This document shows, one piece after another, positions 32,135 through 45,865 of a DNA stretch of 64,000 bases. This stretch comes from Hofstenia miamia. Taxonomy: Eukaryota; Xenacoelomorpha; Acoela; Hofsteniidae. The notes below the pieces were generated by a model. The model was not told the origin of the DNA. It did no database searches and saw only the letters and a list, made by a program, of their open reading frames with translations. The DNA lies in the NCBI GenBank assembly GCA_900660155.1, contig CABFPE010000213.1, positions 893,820-957,819 on the forward strand, given 5' to 3'. The stretch's first letter is position 1; each line of letters begins with the position of its first letter. The translations under genes were made by a program, and so were the position numbers.

Positions 32135-33960
32135 TATAGAATAGAATAGAATGTATTTTTCTGATGCATAAAAGTATGCATCAGAAGGATCCTCCTATAG
32201 GCAATAGGCCCTTACCTTGAGTACCTATTTAAGCAAGCTTAAAAAATCAGATCTGATACATTTTCGTTTGTGACAACAAATTTAAGTTTTTCATTAAGAT
32301 TTATGGAAGAATTATGATCTTGCTGAGAAACATGTGGAAGGATAAAGTCCCGTTTCAGCAAGTAGTGTACTTTCTTTTTTACCCCTTAATCTAAGAGAAT
32401 TCTTCTGATTGTTATTTTCCCATTTTCACGTAGGTACAAGGCCTTTTTGTGAATTCCTGGTTAGAAAAGCTGATTCAATCCTTCGATATATTGCTATCAA
32501 ACTGAATTTGATAAGTTCAAAAGAATAGAGCTCATAAGCGGATAATATTTTACTTTCCTCAAAAAGTTTACGAGAAGGATAATCGCGCTTCTTACCAAAA
32601 ATAATTCGGAGAAATTTTTTTGGGATTTTATGAATAGGTTCCAAATTTATTTTTGTTGTACATCCATAAATTTGTAATCCGTACAAAATAGATGGATTCA
32701 CATAAGTGTTATAATATTTAAGAAGAACGTTTTTCGAAACAATCGATTTTAGCATTTTTAAGGTATAAATGTGTTTTCACAGTTTTGCTTTAATATAGCT
32801 TACATGCTCCTGAAAATTAAGCCGCTTGTCTATAATAACTCCTAAATATTTTACATGATTTGATTTTTTTGAGTTTTTGATATATTCAAAGAAAGTTTGT
32901 TTTGCTTATACACACAGTTTTTAACATCCGCAAATAAATACGGTAGAATGTTTTTACAGGAATTCGGTAAGTCATTAATGTATATTATTAACAGAAGCGG
33001 CCCAAGTATAGAACCTTGAGGAACACCGCAAAATATTTTGCTAATTCACTTTCAGCATATTGTATTTTTAAAAACTACTTCCTATTCTTCAAATAACAAA
33101 TGAACCAATTCAAGCATATTCCCCGAACACCATACCTTTCCAACTTTTTAATAATATTGAATGATTAATTGTATCAAAAGCTTTGCTCAGACCTAGCAAA
33201 ATAGACGTGAACATTGAGTTGTTATCGTGTCAAATATCTTTTAATCCAAATTTCTTATTGTACAATAATTTTTTCTTACTGAAAAATCGATAAAATCTAT
33301 CAAAAAATATACGTTCAGATATTTTACTGATTACCGGTACTATGGAAATTAATCGATAATCATTCTGCATCTATCTTTTTACCTGATTTGTAAAGCGATG
33401 TAACTTTTGCAATTTTTAGAGGTTCGGGAAAAACTCCTTCCTTTATGGAACCAGAATAGGTACAATACAATCGTAACACAAACGTAAAATTTCTGTAGAA
33501 ATTCTATCATACTCTACCGATTTTCTCAATTTGAGGTTACACAAAATATTTAAAACTTCTGTGTTATAGGTGGGGAAAAGAAACATATTTTGATCATTCC
33601 ACTCTATTTGTTCAAGATAGGAAGTCTTATTTTTTGCAGTTGGGACTGATTTGTCTATATTTTCACCTATAGAGGCAAAAGCAGAGTTAACCAAATTTGC
33701 AACATTTGTGGGTTCTGTCACATAAAATTCATTGTTTCATTTTCACACTTCCAGTTATTTTGTCCAGTTCTCTATAAAACTTACGTGGATTCTTGAGAGA
33801 TTTTTCCAACTTTTCACTGTAATACTGTTTTTTACTTTTTTAATAAGCTTTTTTGCTTCCGTAACGGATAACGTTTGTTCCAATATCTATCTTAACTAGT
33901 GCAAATTTTATGGTCATTTGGAATAGGGGGCTTATGCAAAACGAAAGTTGAAGAGGTTTA
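32135..33960 (-). mobile_element. CR1/L2-like LINE fragment, decayed
   Basis: Minus-strand reverse transcriptase pieces occur in order. An N-terminal part with NILCNLKLRKSVEYDRISTE lies at 33443-33721. A palm segment [20 protein letters not shown] followed by FADV, where FADD is expected, lies near 32925-33030. A C-terminal part with NPSILYGLQIYGC and LEPIHKIPKKFLRIIFGKK lies at 32426-32755. Several stops separate them, and the second catalytic Asp is Val, so the copy is dead. The 3' end carries a short (ATTCT)n tail (TAGAATAGAATAGAATG on the plus strand, 32138-32152), as in some CR1/L2-group elements. No endonuclease domain is present, so it is 5'-truncated. Confidence 0.82.
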
Positions 33961-34199
33961 TATCAGTGTTCGAAGCCCTGTAAAAGACATTAATTTTTTT
34001 AAATATCATAATTTACACAAGATAAAATAAAATCAACTTTTAGTTTATAACAATATTTTGCAATTCATATTTTAATCATCTTCGCAAATTTATCGCGATT
34101 GTATGCATTATTAACAAAAAATTCAGGAATACAATACTTATAGCATTTTTGTCATATTTTTTCAGCTGTTAGAAGCACTTGCAACTGAGGCACTTAAAA

Positions 34200-34480
34200 A
34201 TTTCTTCTACTTCACACTTTTTGCACGTTTGTCTCATTTTTAGCGATTTTGATTGGCAGGCAAAAAACCGCGGCATTACCCCATCGTTTAAAACTTTTCG
34301 TTGTTATGTATTGTACAATATTTCTTTATAATTTTTAACATCTCTAGGAAGATCAAAGTGCTCCTGACAAGCAAACAGAGAATACGAGGGGGGTTTTGGT
34401 ATCGCAACGTCGAGCGGCTTGAAACCAAAGAGCTCTTGTTTTTTTATTGCTTAGTACATTAAGGAACCAAGAGTAAATAC
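34200..34480 (-). pseudogene. THAP-like zinc-finger remnant
   Basis: Minus-strand translation gives IKKQELFGFKPLDVAIPKPP, then FACQEHFDLPRDVKNYKEIL, a stop, then RKVLNDGVMPRFFACQ and MRQTCKKCEVEEIFKCLSC. C-x2-H-F followed about 30 residues later by VMPRFF matches the second half of a THAP domain (C-x2-H and the AVPTIF box). A CxxC...CxxC pair follows. THAP domains are DNA-binding fingers of host regulators and of P-element transposases. The in-frame stop and lack of the first half argue for a dead transposon fragment or pseudogene. Confidence 0.4.
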
Positions 34481-37400
34481 ATCATGGCTGTATTTGAACA
34501 TATACTATGAAACTGTGAACAGCAGTAATGACGTCAAACCCATAGCAAATATGTAATAGGATTAGCCAACAAAACCTGAATTTTCTCTAAATATACAAAA
34601 AATTATGTCTAGCACCCATTTTTCATGATTTTCAGGCCAAAATAAGAGTATTTCAAAAAAATTAAATTTTGTGAATCTTCCTTATTAAAATAAGGTATTC
34701 ATATAATATTTAAGGTATTTGATTGTTAATAAAATCAAAAATTTTAGGTATTAAGTTTTTGTTTATGAACGCTATATTGATTTCGAACACTTTGACTGAC
34801 ACCGGTTGAAACATGAATTTATATGCATTAATGATGAAACCAACAAATTTGTGTAGACATGAAATGAGCAATTTAAAGCTTTAGCGATTTTCGCACATCA
34901 ACCCTGAATGACTGCTCTTCGTAAACACTAGTAATGGGTTTAATTTGGGGGTAGCAATGTCTGGAATAGCTGTTGATATACCGTTGATACAGCTATTTAC
35001 GGAACAGAGATTTTCCCACCCTGGATTGTTGGTCAGACATTTCTTTGATTTTGTGAGGACAAAACTAGCATAATTGCCTGCATCCCCCAAATTGCGGATA
35101 GTTTCAAAGTCCCCTCCAAAGAATCTCTTAGTAACATGCCTCATTCTTCTAGTCGGGCTCTACTTGTGGAAATTACACGAAAAATTTTCTTTTGTACAAC
35201 AGGATACAAGTATCGCTTTACTATCAATCTGTTTCTTGCCAGCACCAATGTAACACATTTGGTGGAATTCTGATGGTTCTTTTGAAGTCTACTTTTGGCA
35301 GTGGTTTGAATTCGATGCTTATTAGAAACATTGGGATTTCACTATTTGTAAAAGAAAATATTAAATATCAGTAATAATTGGGCTTTTTTCGGTAGAATGG
35401 GGAAGGCTATTTTGGCCCGTCGAAGTTTTCTCAAGAATTTCAGCATATTATAAATTTTTAAGATGCTGAAGCGCTTCATGTTTACAACGTCTTTTTGGGG
35501 ATGATGCATTTGCTTTTTCTCAAAATCGGCAAATATTAAATAATGCATGAATACCAGGTATAGATCACGACCATTGCAATAGTTTCAGCATTATTAATTT
35601 TTTGTAGGATCCAGTAGTATCAGGTAGTACAGCATAAGTAAATGCAAGAATTGAAATTGACATGGATATTGATTTCTGTGCCGCTGTTTTCATCACAGTG
35701 ATCGTCCTCAGAAGTAAGACAATTCTAAGTTGTATACTGGTACCAGAACTAGAAGATATATTATCTTCACAATCAAGCAATAGTGCTAGAGGTTCTAGAC
35801 ATCTAAACATGGTGCATTTGAAATTTCGTATTATTTATCATGAAGACGAAAACGTTTTTCTCTTATGCTCGATCATGTCTTTAACCCAGAACTAGGTAAT
35901 TTAATGACCACACTATTGGGACTGCAAAATTTGTTAGTTTTCTTTTGCAAATAAGATGTCAAAATATTTTTATTTAAAACTCATTACTACAGAGATTTCA
36001 AAACTAATTTGGTTTACAATCAACGAAAAAATCTAATTTTAATACATGTTTGGTGACTTTCCCGTTAATAGTTTGGGCCATTTGTTTAGAAAACATTTAG
36101 ATATAGAAATGTTGTTATACCGTTGTTATATTATGTCGGAAAATATTTACAGGTTCTTACTTTTGAATTTTTAAAAAGGTTTCATATACTCATTGTACTA
36201 TTGTAAATTTCAATGCAGTTATAAATAAATCTCTTGAAATTACCGTGGGGAAACATTAAATCGCATACAATGTTTCCTCAATATTTATATATTCTAATCA
36301 TTGATGTTGCATCTGTTTGGTATGGCTTGTTAACCGAATGATATGTCTAATTTTGATGCATTCAAAGGCATTTTTTATGCATAGACCAACACATTTTATT
36401 TTAATCTGATATTCACTTGAAAACTACTTCCGCTGTGTGCATTTTAAATATACTCAGTAAGGTTACACATTTCAATCTTACATGGTCAGGGATCGTGTAT
36501 TTGTTGGTCTTTTGAATTCTATTTATGGGATTCCATCTCCACGTTTTAAATTATCAACAATAGCCTTAAATAGTTGGAATCACGGTAAATATTATTAATG
36601 ATGTACTCCCCGTTTAAATCATCTACTGACATCGCTATTTCACCAGTGCTTCTGATATTTTAAATTATCATGTTTCATGTATATAACAAAAACTAAGATT
36701 TCGTTGTTTTAAAAGTTGTTTTTCTTCGTTATCGATGAAATGCATCTAACTAGCTGTATATGAATTATGACCTGTGAATAATTTGTAGTTATTGTAAAAA
36801 AGCCTAGAAATTATCTTTGTATTGTACTCTTGTACGTATTTTTAAGTAAATTAGCGCAATTTTCTAACGCATTATCCTTTTCCACTGAATTTTTGATAGA
36901 AAATTACTTTCAATCAATACATTTCAACAGTTTAGCTTTACAAATCGAATTAGTTTTTACTAACTTAAGTATGTTCAAATTGATTCACGAAAGTGTCATA
37001 ATGAATTGAGAAATCTAAAGTGATTTAGTCTTTCTGCATTATTGAATCAGAAATTATTATTTTTCGTAATTTAACATTACATTGATGCTAAATGGCATGT
37101 AAACGAATAGATAAGTGCAAAAAATATAGCCATGAAAGTGCTGTCTGAAAGTATATTTAAAATATTGGTGTTGCAAAGTCAACCTGGAAAAAGAATATAT
37201 TCACAAATTGAAAAAGCGAATTTTTCTAAAACAAAATCTGTGGATCAAGAAATCTTCGTGCTCAAAGTGTGACAATATTGAAACTACAAATCTAATAAAA
37301 ATACTTAAATCATAGTCATTATATTTTAAGTCTATCTTTTCTAAAAATATATTTTTCTATTGGCACTAAAAGTATAATGCGCATAAACTTGTCGCAAAAT

Positions 37401-38910
37401 ATTTTAGTAGTTGGCAATTAAAATAGAAACCACAAAGGAAAGTTCACTTGTAGTTTTGTTGAGTATTGTCTAAGAGTTCTTAATAGCTTAATACGTAGAC
37501 AATGAGAGTTTGATATTTAAATACTTTATATCAGCATATTTTAGTTTAAGAATACAATTGAATGTACATGTATATCATCATGTTAGGAGGTCTAAGACGC
37601 AAATGTGTACTTAACGCTTATAAATTATTCATATATTTTGTAGGGGGTTTAAAACAATATACACAGGTAGTTGTCGACATATGACCTGTTAAGCTTACAG
37701 CTGTTCAACTACGACTATTTGTGATCACTAAAGTAATTTTGCTGTCGTATCAGTTTATACCAGCAGTGGATAAAAGTTCATAGTATTAAAACTTTTCTAT
37801 TTTTTACACCTATATATAATAATTTAGTATGTATACCCCTCATTTGATACATATTTTATTCCTCTATAATTTAATATTTGATTTGTAATTGAAGCATTTC
37901 AAATATCTTGAAATCTTTCTTTCAATAAAGGCGCATTTCATTAGGAGTGTCATGTCATTTTTGTTTAGACATTAATATTTACATGTATGTGTTGATGGAT
38001 TATTTATTAACAAGATAATTTTTCATTTTTTGTTTAGAAATTTCACATACCTATTGCATCATATTTCATTTCACTTAAAATAATTTTTTAGCGGCAATAA
38101 ACAGCTGCTGTGGTCACCAAATGCTAATTGCCTGTTTTAAATTATGTAGTTGTTTTATTGTTTCGTAAAGAAATTTGAATTTAAATAGCTTCCTTTTGTT
38201 TTATTTATGCCTCACTACTTTATTATGCCTTCTAATTAATGCTCAAAGCTTTAAGTACGATTTCATTGCATCCATTTATCCTGTGCTTTGTCGAAAGTTA
38301 TTTTCTTTTCACCCTTTAAAATCATTTGCAGATTGGCCTCATTTTGTAAATCATTATTTACGTAAATTTAACATTGAAATATTTGTTGCATTGATTAAGA
38401 ATATAGGACACCTGTTTTGTTTCCAAAATAACTATACCGTAAATAGGATGGTTTTCCTATATTTTCTTCCATTGATTTTCTGTTGCAATCAATTTTCGGT
38501 ATCGTTTAGTTTATTTTTAAGTCTAGTGCGACTACATACTCAAGGATGTATAAAGGCATTTTACTGAAATTTGTAACGGGCTCTAGACAGCACTTCGAAA
38601 TTACGTGTTAAAATGCATGCTTGCTAAAAATGTGTTCATATAATGCTACATGATGAGAATTGATCAGCGACTAAGCGAGTTGCTTCTTCGACCATGACGA
38701 TTTAATTGAATAGTTCGTTTATTGAAGTATTTTTTATAAAAGCGCTTATTCTTTAAAATTGGTTTCAATTTATTTAATGAGTTTTTACTTTTAGATTAAC
38801 AATGGATGAATCTTTTGACTACAATTCAAACATTGGTATGTTTTAATAAACTATCTCCTTTTGTGTTATTAAACCTACATCATTTCTTTTCCTAGGTGTT
38901 ATTTAACGCC

Positions 38911-38945
<35 letters not shown>

Positions 38946-39060
38946 CACGTATAGCCTCAATAACTTCATTAAAATTGGATTCGTATCCTAAAGCAAAATA
39001 ATTCATTTGTAATTTAATTGTTAAAGTAGAAATGCCCTATTTCGCTCATCTTTGTTATTG
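34481..39060. other. no clear gene over 4.6 kb
   Basis: Mostly AT-rich intergenic DNA with ordinary CpG. Three short minus-strand frames (34881-35144, 35342-35548, 35565-35810) look slightly protein-like but match nothing I know and have no splice context. A plus-strand 130-codon frame at 38175-38567 is hydrophobic and probably chance. A GGGCTCTAGACAGCACTTCG end-like motif lies at 38578 and a (TA)n tract at 38918-38942. Confidence 0.45.
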
Positions 39061-39065
39061 TAATA

Positions 39066-40198
39066 ATAATAATCAATGACTTTATTTAGCCGCTGAAGGC
39101 ATACACAACAAGAAAATAAAAACAAGTCAAGTTTTACGGCAGCGAGGACAGTCGCAGGAGATGAAATAGGAGCAAATGGAAGAGTAGGCGAAGTCGGAGA
39201 AGGGCTCAGCAAAGAGGAAAGCCATCAAAGATTTCTTGAAGCTCGGTGGTGGGGAAAAGAAATCAATCGCTGTTGGAGGGTTGCGAGTCAAGATGTAATT
39301 AGCAGCAGTACAAGCACGATTGAAAAACGAGTGAAGGGTGCGATGTTTCTTTGTACGACGAATGGAGAAGGTGACAACATCATCAGAGCGAGTGCAGCAG
39401 GAATTGGAGAACTTAATGAAATCAAAAGGATCAAGATCCAATTTGCGAGTCAGTAGTCGATTGAACAGAAGGAGATCACAGGCATGGAAGTAGAGTGACA
39501 GCGGGAGAGTGGAGAATTTCAGCAGAGCGTCTTTATAGTCCAAAGAGGAAATCCATTTGAAAGCGCGTTTCTGGAAACGTTCCATGGAGTGGAACAAAGC
39601 ACGAGAAGGCCACCAACAAGGAGACGCGTAGAGAAGAATGGCGCGAGGAATGGACTTGAACAAAGAGAGTTTCACAGCGGACGAGGTATTAAAAGGAACA
39701 TTACGGAAAAGGGCAAATAGTGAGGAATTAGCTTTGCGGAGACACTAAGACACATGTCCAGTCCAATTTAAGTTTGCAGCAAGTTGAACTCCAAGATGAG
39801 TGTGATGAGGCGCAAAGTTCACAGGTAGAGGCAAATCAGAAGGGGGAGCCACAGAAAAGGAAATACCACATGTCTTGGTAGTGCTAAAATCGAGATGGTT
39901 GACAGAGGACCAAGTAGACAAGTGCTCAAGATCAGAAAAAATGTTCGACGCAAAAGACCAACCAAAATCAAAAATCGCAGTGTCATCGACATACAACAGG
40001 CAAGACGAGTTGAGAACAGAATGAGGGAGGTCGTTAATGGCAACGAGGAAGAAAAGAACAGCAAACACTGAGCCTTGAGGGGCACCACTAGTAACGGGGA
40101 CAGGAGAAGAGATAGACGAGTTGATTTTGACACACTGGTGGCGATTAGTCAGGTAGGACTGGAACAGTGTAATAGAAACAATTTCTGTATCCATTTAA
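39066..40198 (-). mobile_element. Non-LTR retrotransposon (jockey/CR1-superfamily) 3' fragment
   Basis: About 355 codons of the minus strand are in one frame with a single internal TAG near 39745. The RT palm is visible: VPVTSGAPQGSVFAVLFFLV and SCLLYVDDTAIFDFG, with YVDD as the active-site motif. Then comes the thumb and C-terminal part (RAILLYASPCWWPSRALFHS, FQKRAFKWISSLDY) to CDCPRCRKT and a stop. A short 3' UTR with TAAATAAAG is followed by a short (ATT)n tail at 39061-39077. The N-terminal half including the endonuclease is missing, so the copy is 5'-truncated at about 40198. It is less decayed than the LINE at 32-34 kb and hence younger. Confidence 0.85.
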
Positions 40199-40199
40199 C

Positions 40200-43100
40200 T
40201 TTGTTCATCAATACAAATGTGCGACATTGCTTATCCAAAAACAGCAAACGTGTCATCTTTTGTTGGGTCTATGGCTATAATAACATTATTACTCAATTGT
40301 TTTTAATTTGGGTGAATTAGTGCGCCATGGTCATTATAATTTTCTACGTTGCTTTATCCTGAACTTTTGAATATTTAATCTTTAACCTTCCTTCTATCAT
40401 CATGGCTTTTCTCTTGGCTGCAACGTTGATACCTACGAATGCAATTGCCTAGTCGTTGATGCTTGATGACTTTAATTAGTCAATAAATATTCTGTTTCTT
40501 AAGAATCGAACGGAAATAAGTTGTCTCGTCGACTCCTTTGTTGTATTAAACAATTCGTTTTAAAGTTGTAGAAAGAAACATGAATTTTAATTGACAAATT
40601 TTTCCTCGGATTGAATTCTTCTGTGCACTTTGATTATTATATTCACGGTAGTGTTTTCCAACCTCATTTAGACACCTACCAAGGTCTTGGGTGATCTTTT
40701 TTACTGATTTTTTATAAACGATAGCATGTCTATCTTAGTTGCAACACTTGATCTGGTCGTGTCAGGTCATATTAGCACAATTTGAAATAACTTAAATATA
40801 TTATAATAGCACAGCTATTTCGGGTCTTGGTAGGGGTGTATCAATATTTCAAATTTTATTTGAACAAAAAAGTGTTCTCTATTAATATTCGCAATCGATC
40901 TCGATTTCCAGTACTTCTTATGATTAAATGGATTTTTTAAAATGAATTTTCTTAGGTCTATTGCAAATAGTAGTTTATTATTTTGAGATATTTTGAACAT
41001 TGAAAAAAACTGAATCTAGTTCATCTCTGTATCAAATTGGGTTAGTGGATCGCATATAATATTAACTGGGACACAACATTCATTAATTTATGGGTCATTT
41101 TGTTTTTCGATTTTTGAACACAGTTTTTGAATAGAATTCGTAAACTTGATGTACTTCGTAATTCTAAGATTTACATTCACTCCAGCACAAAATTCAAAGT
41201 TAAGTTGCCTAACTCCATAAATTTTTTTTATTAACTCTTGCATCATATTTTCTAAATATCATTTTCTAAGCCTTTAGGATATGTTCATTGGTGTAGAAAT
41301 TTTAATTAAACAGATTAATTTAGTTTTTAGTTATTAATATGATCCTTGCAAATGAGAAAATTTCTTTTCTTCGAAACTATCCTCAATTAGCATGCAGTGC
41401 ACTTTGGATTTGGTTTAAGTAGTGCATGGATTCGTTTCATTTCAAAAATGATGCTGCACTTAGTTATCTTGTTTACACAGTGATCATGTGTTTATCGCAA
41501 AATTCATGTGAAATGCAATAAGTTTGTTTCCATTCATTTATAAACAAATAAAATTTAAAAGTTATTTTTGGCAGTGTATAAAAATTAATCAATTTTAATT
41601 CAGGTTATATATCAACGCTATCTCGTCCGGGTTATTTACATGAAAATCCTAGTTTTCACTTAACAATGGTGGCCAAATCCATATCCTGTGCCACTGATTA
41701 TACTAATAGAATATAAGATATTGTTAGTGTAAATACAGTGATTGTTTTTAGTGGGGCAATGTTACAACATTTTTTGAATGCATGGGCCTCGTGCAATGTG
41801 GCTGCACACCTGTTGTCATTTTTGAAATAGAGGAAACGGCAGCAGTTTCGGTTCTATTTCGTGAAGTCTATAAACGAATCGCACCGAAGTCGTTTGGTTT
41901 GAAAAAAATACAAATGTTTTTTAAAATTTGCCATTTTCTTCGTAGAGAGTGAGAAACTGAATAGATAATAATTTTATAATTTAACTATTATGTTAAAGGA
42001 ACCATATTATATAAGGAATTATTACTTAAGAATGAGCCTGTTACAATTATTTTTAAATATGTGCTATGTGTTGTGGATGGACGAGTAAATTGCCGTCAAT
42101 TAGATGCAACAGCTGTTTATCTATATGGAAAATTATTACAGTTGTCTCAGATTCGAAGTATGAATAAGTTTTATTTTGCAAATGTGGTATTATTTTAGAC
42201 GATGACCTTATTAAATAGACGCCTCACAAATTTTATTTCTTATATCGTTGTGAGGACCGTGTGAAATTGTCTTATTAGATATCGTGTGCCTGCCAGTATC
42301 ACATTGTTAATATATGAACAGAATATATATTTACTGCTTCTAAAATGAACGTTTAAGAATAATAAATGTTGGTTTACTAAGTAAACATTGCGTCTTAGCG
42401 CATGAAATTCAAGTTTATTGGAGATATTAAGATTTTAATAAAAAGTCAACCTCAAAAATTGCATAAAATATAATTAGTTTGTTTTGGTTAATCCGTTGAA
42501 GGTCATAGCTGCACCCATAAGTTGAGTTATCCCCTCTGAGCAAATGACATGTATATATTCCAATCAGAAATTGCATTATATATTAATATATAATCAAATA
42601 ATAAATATCATATTTGAGTATGTCCAGAATATTTTTGACATGTGGAAAAGTGCCAGTGATGTGATATATTTTGTGGGAAGACATCAGATTTGGGTTATTC
42701 CCTGTTCAGGAGTGATCAAATACTGCCAAAATATTTTTAATGCTTTTTAAATAGAATATTTTTAACTGAAAACCTCTATGTTTAATGTCCATGCAACATT
42801 ATTCAACGATAATTAAAGTTTACAAATGAGACAATTGTTTAATTTTATGTCACTGTTACTTTGATTGCGATTTAGCGACTACTTTTCAAAAAACGATTTC
42901 GAATAAAATGAAGTATTACATTTAATTGATATATCTCAATTTCTTGAATAAAACTTAGTTTTATTGTCGTCCCATCTTTCATTTAATCAAACGCAATCTG
43001 TTATAAGTTTAGTCATTTAGCGCCATATACACATTTACTATACAAAAACATTCAAATGACATTCGTAAGAATTCTTTCTTTGCAGTTAAATCAATGAATG

Positions 43101-44800
43101 TTATAATATGAAAAATAGCGTTCTTAAAACCCAGCCCTGACATAGTGTTTAAATAGGAAGCGTGGTTTTTTCAAATGCGATACTTAAAATAGCAGTAGAA
43201 ATTATAGGCCTGGAAAAACATTTTTGTACTCTTCAAATGTGAAAAGTAGACTGTTAATTTATTGCTGTTCTTAAATAATTCCATTAATATATAAATAACT
43301 ATAAAATCAACTACAAGTTATTAATGTTTGAAACTATTTATGAAATATAGGTTGCTGTCTAATTTTTGAGCGGTAAAAGTATTTTATTCTTCGCCTCTTT
43401 TTTTCATTCGTTGCTGCAAATGACCTGGCCTTGTTGTAAGTAATCAACGTGCTAACCAATAAGAAGGCTCATTTAGGTTAGGACATATCTTTAAATTGTT
43501 GAAAATTCCTGATTGTAAACAAACAGGCAAACAGATGCCAAACGATCCACAAAAACAGAATTTCTGTTCTTTAGAGTCTGAAAATTTACTATATAAACTT
43601 AACTTCAAAGCCCTCCAAATGTGCATGGAAGGGTGAAATATAGCCTCGAGTCACGTTTTAGCTTTTTATTATAATAAAATTTCGATGACATGAAAGACAA
43701 ATTTTTCATCGGGTCTGAGTTTGGGCCCCATCCAAACTATCTAAAATCCTAGCGAGCTCAACCCGACCCGAAAATCTGATGGCCAGACTTGTCAACTAGC
43801 CCAAAGCATTAATCCCATCTCGGCTCATTTTAATTTTGAGAGAACTTTGCAATGAGGGCTTAAGCTCGTTTTAGCTCGATAGTTACTTTAAAAATATTGC
43901 GGCATGTTGAATGAAACAATAGGAGAAATATGCATGCTCAGATTAACGAGCAGTAAAATAATTTTTTTTAAAAAGAATTTTCTGTGAATATCAAATGCAG
44001 TCGGTTGAATTCGGCTCGGCTCATTAACAACTCTGCTGATGATTATTCATTCAAAGTATATTTGTTAATTTTATTATTGTTTAACAAGTACTATTAACGC
44101 CCGAGTTTAATTGTTGCATTTATTACACTAATCAGCCGAGAGTAAATACTTGTTAATTACCACCTATAACTGCTTGCTAAAATGCCGAAAATGAGAATGT
44201 CCCAACCCGAAACGAAAAGTCAATCTATACGAATTCGACACAGAAATGTCAACAAACCCTAATCCGAAATTGGATCTGAGAGAAAATCAGAATTATACTT
44301 GGATAAATTTGCGGGTAACAGTAAAGTTAAAGGTAGCGGAATTTTAGTAGTACGTGTTCTAGCGCACATAAGAATGTGCCGATGTATTTTTTCATACATT
44401 GTCTATTTATATAATATATATATATATATATTCATCGCGTTGAAAAAAGTCGTAGCAGGGTTAACCGCAAGGTGTGACTCATTCTTTCAACATTTACGGC
44501 ATGTACTCTAAGACGTACATTCGCATGTAATTTACCGGAAATTTAATTTTGTTAACACAAATTCAATATTTGTCTTAGCACTTAATTAATTTACATCAAA
44601 CGAAATTTTGTAGTTAAAAAAACATCGTGTAGTTCCGACAACTAATGTTTTGATCACATATTTCTAATTAAAATCAATTTCTAATTCTTGTTATGTCCAA
44701 TGCTCACTGTCACAATTTTCCCGTCATTTGATCGTTCAAATCCGAATACATATCTTCCCCTTTGATCAGACTTCTGTACTGCACTTAGTTTTAATTGTAC
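40200..44800. other. no gene seen over 4.6 kb
   Basis: AT-rich intergenic DNA. No open frame above about 70 codons looks real. A GC-richer patch at 43720-43800 contains CAACCCGACCCGAAAATC, recalling similar patches at 420-490, 1600-1640, 44200-44280 and 63150-63210. A (TA)n tract lies at about 44410-44431. Confidence 0.5.
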
Positions 44801-44805
44801 TTTAT

Positions 44806-45018
44806 CACTAGAAACGCGACAATCGGTCAAAATGACCTTTAGGCATTTTGTATTTGCTTCATTATTCATTCAGCAAAATCACTAGCAGGCACATATACTT
44901 CCAATTTTGTTAATAATTTCATTGCATTTGCTATTGTTGTACCAATTTTTTCCCACAATTTTCGCATTTGAAACATCAGATGTAAATTTACTCTCAAGGG
45001 GTAATCGTTGTTCTAGTG
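44806..45018. mobile_element. Small piggyBac-type MITE (213 bp)
   Basis: Ends are CACTAGAAACGCGACAATC on the left and, as reverse complement, CACTAGAACAACGATTACC on the right. TTAA follows the right end (45019-45022) and TTAT precedes the left end, a one-base variant. A subterminal GGTCAAAATGACC palindrome (44823-44837) is shared with the piggyBac remnant at 28.8-30.0 kb, which also begins CACTAGAA. No coding capacity. Confidence 0.5.
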
Positions 45019-45170
45019 TTAAAAAGTACTATTTTACTACAATTTGATTTCTATAAAAATTTAGTAAGGCAACACCTAGTACACTGTCGTAGCCATGGTG
45101 GGGCTTCCTTTGATACTAAATGTGTGCCCCCCAACAAATATTTCGTGTCTACCTCACTGGGGTATATATA

Positions 45171-45865
45171 CAGGGTAATTCCAAAGTAACTTCTTATTTT
45201 AAAATAATAATTTATTCAAATCCTATTGTATGTTTCTTCATGTTTGGCAATTAAATCTATGTTCTGGTTTTTTTTTGAAATAATGATTGGACAGCAACTT
45301 GGACAAATAGCTCAACATTGCGAAGTTTTGAGGTCCAGTACTGAATTTCCAAGATTGGCGAGAACCATTAACGGAAGACGTTATTAAAATGGACCCAAAG
45401 ACGATCAATTGTGATGCAAACCTCTTGATCTGGGAGTGTGATACTCAAGGAAAGGATCACCCTTCAGAAACCCTGAGGTAGTGCAAGTTGTTAGAGAAAT
45501 ATTTAACCATATCCTCGCAGAAGTCAATTCAACAAGCACCAATAACATGTGATCTTTCCTTTCGCTGTGTCCTTAGTGTGCTAAAAAATTTGCTTAAATG
45601 ACAAGCCACGCTTGGTCAAGAGATTGGCTGGATCTGTTCAAATATATTCTGTAGAGTGATGAAGCTGTATTTTATACAAGTGGGTTTCTAAACGGTCATA
45701 GCTTCCACTACTGTTTAGGAGAAGATCCTCTCACGTGCAATGACTCTGGATAGGATTATGGGTTCCTTCTTCATGATACCATGAATGAGGAAAGACACCG
45801 CAGCATGCTGAGAGATGTAATTTGGCGAATACATTGTCATATATATATATATATATATATATATC
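45171..45865 (+). mobile_element. Tc1/mariner (IS630) transposon remnant
   Basis: Begins after TA with CAGGGTAATTCCAAAGTAAC, a typical mariner-like terminal repeat. Plus-strand coding fragments follow in shifting frames, such as MDPKTINCDANLLIWECDT, GKDHPSETL and SDEAVFYTSGFLNGHSFHYC. The last is the conserved catalytic-Asp block of IS630-family transposases (usual form FSDEA.FYTSG). Stops and frame changes show it is dead. The 3' part is lost at a (TA)n tract (45839-45863), with no right end seen. Confidence 0.65.

Noticed and set aside
38175-38567. 130-codon hydrophobic frame, possible membrane or secreted protein
   Set aside because: Non-ATG start in AT-rich DNA, residue mix dominated by Phe/Leu/Ile/Ser, no splice context or paralogue.
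39819-40133. Second minus-strand frame rich in Leu and Ser over the LINE at 39-40 kb
   Set aside because: It overlaps the reverse transcriptase frame in another phase and lacks any domain.
44681-44869. 62-codon minus-strand frame with a somewhat protein-like C-terminus
   Set aside because: It crosses the left end of the piggyBac-type MITE at 44806 and matches nothing recognised.
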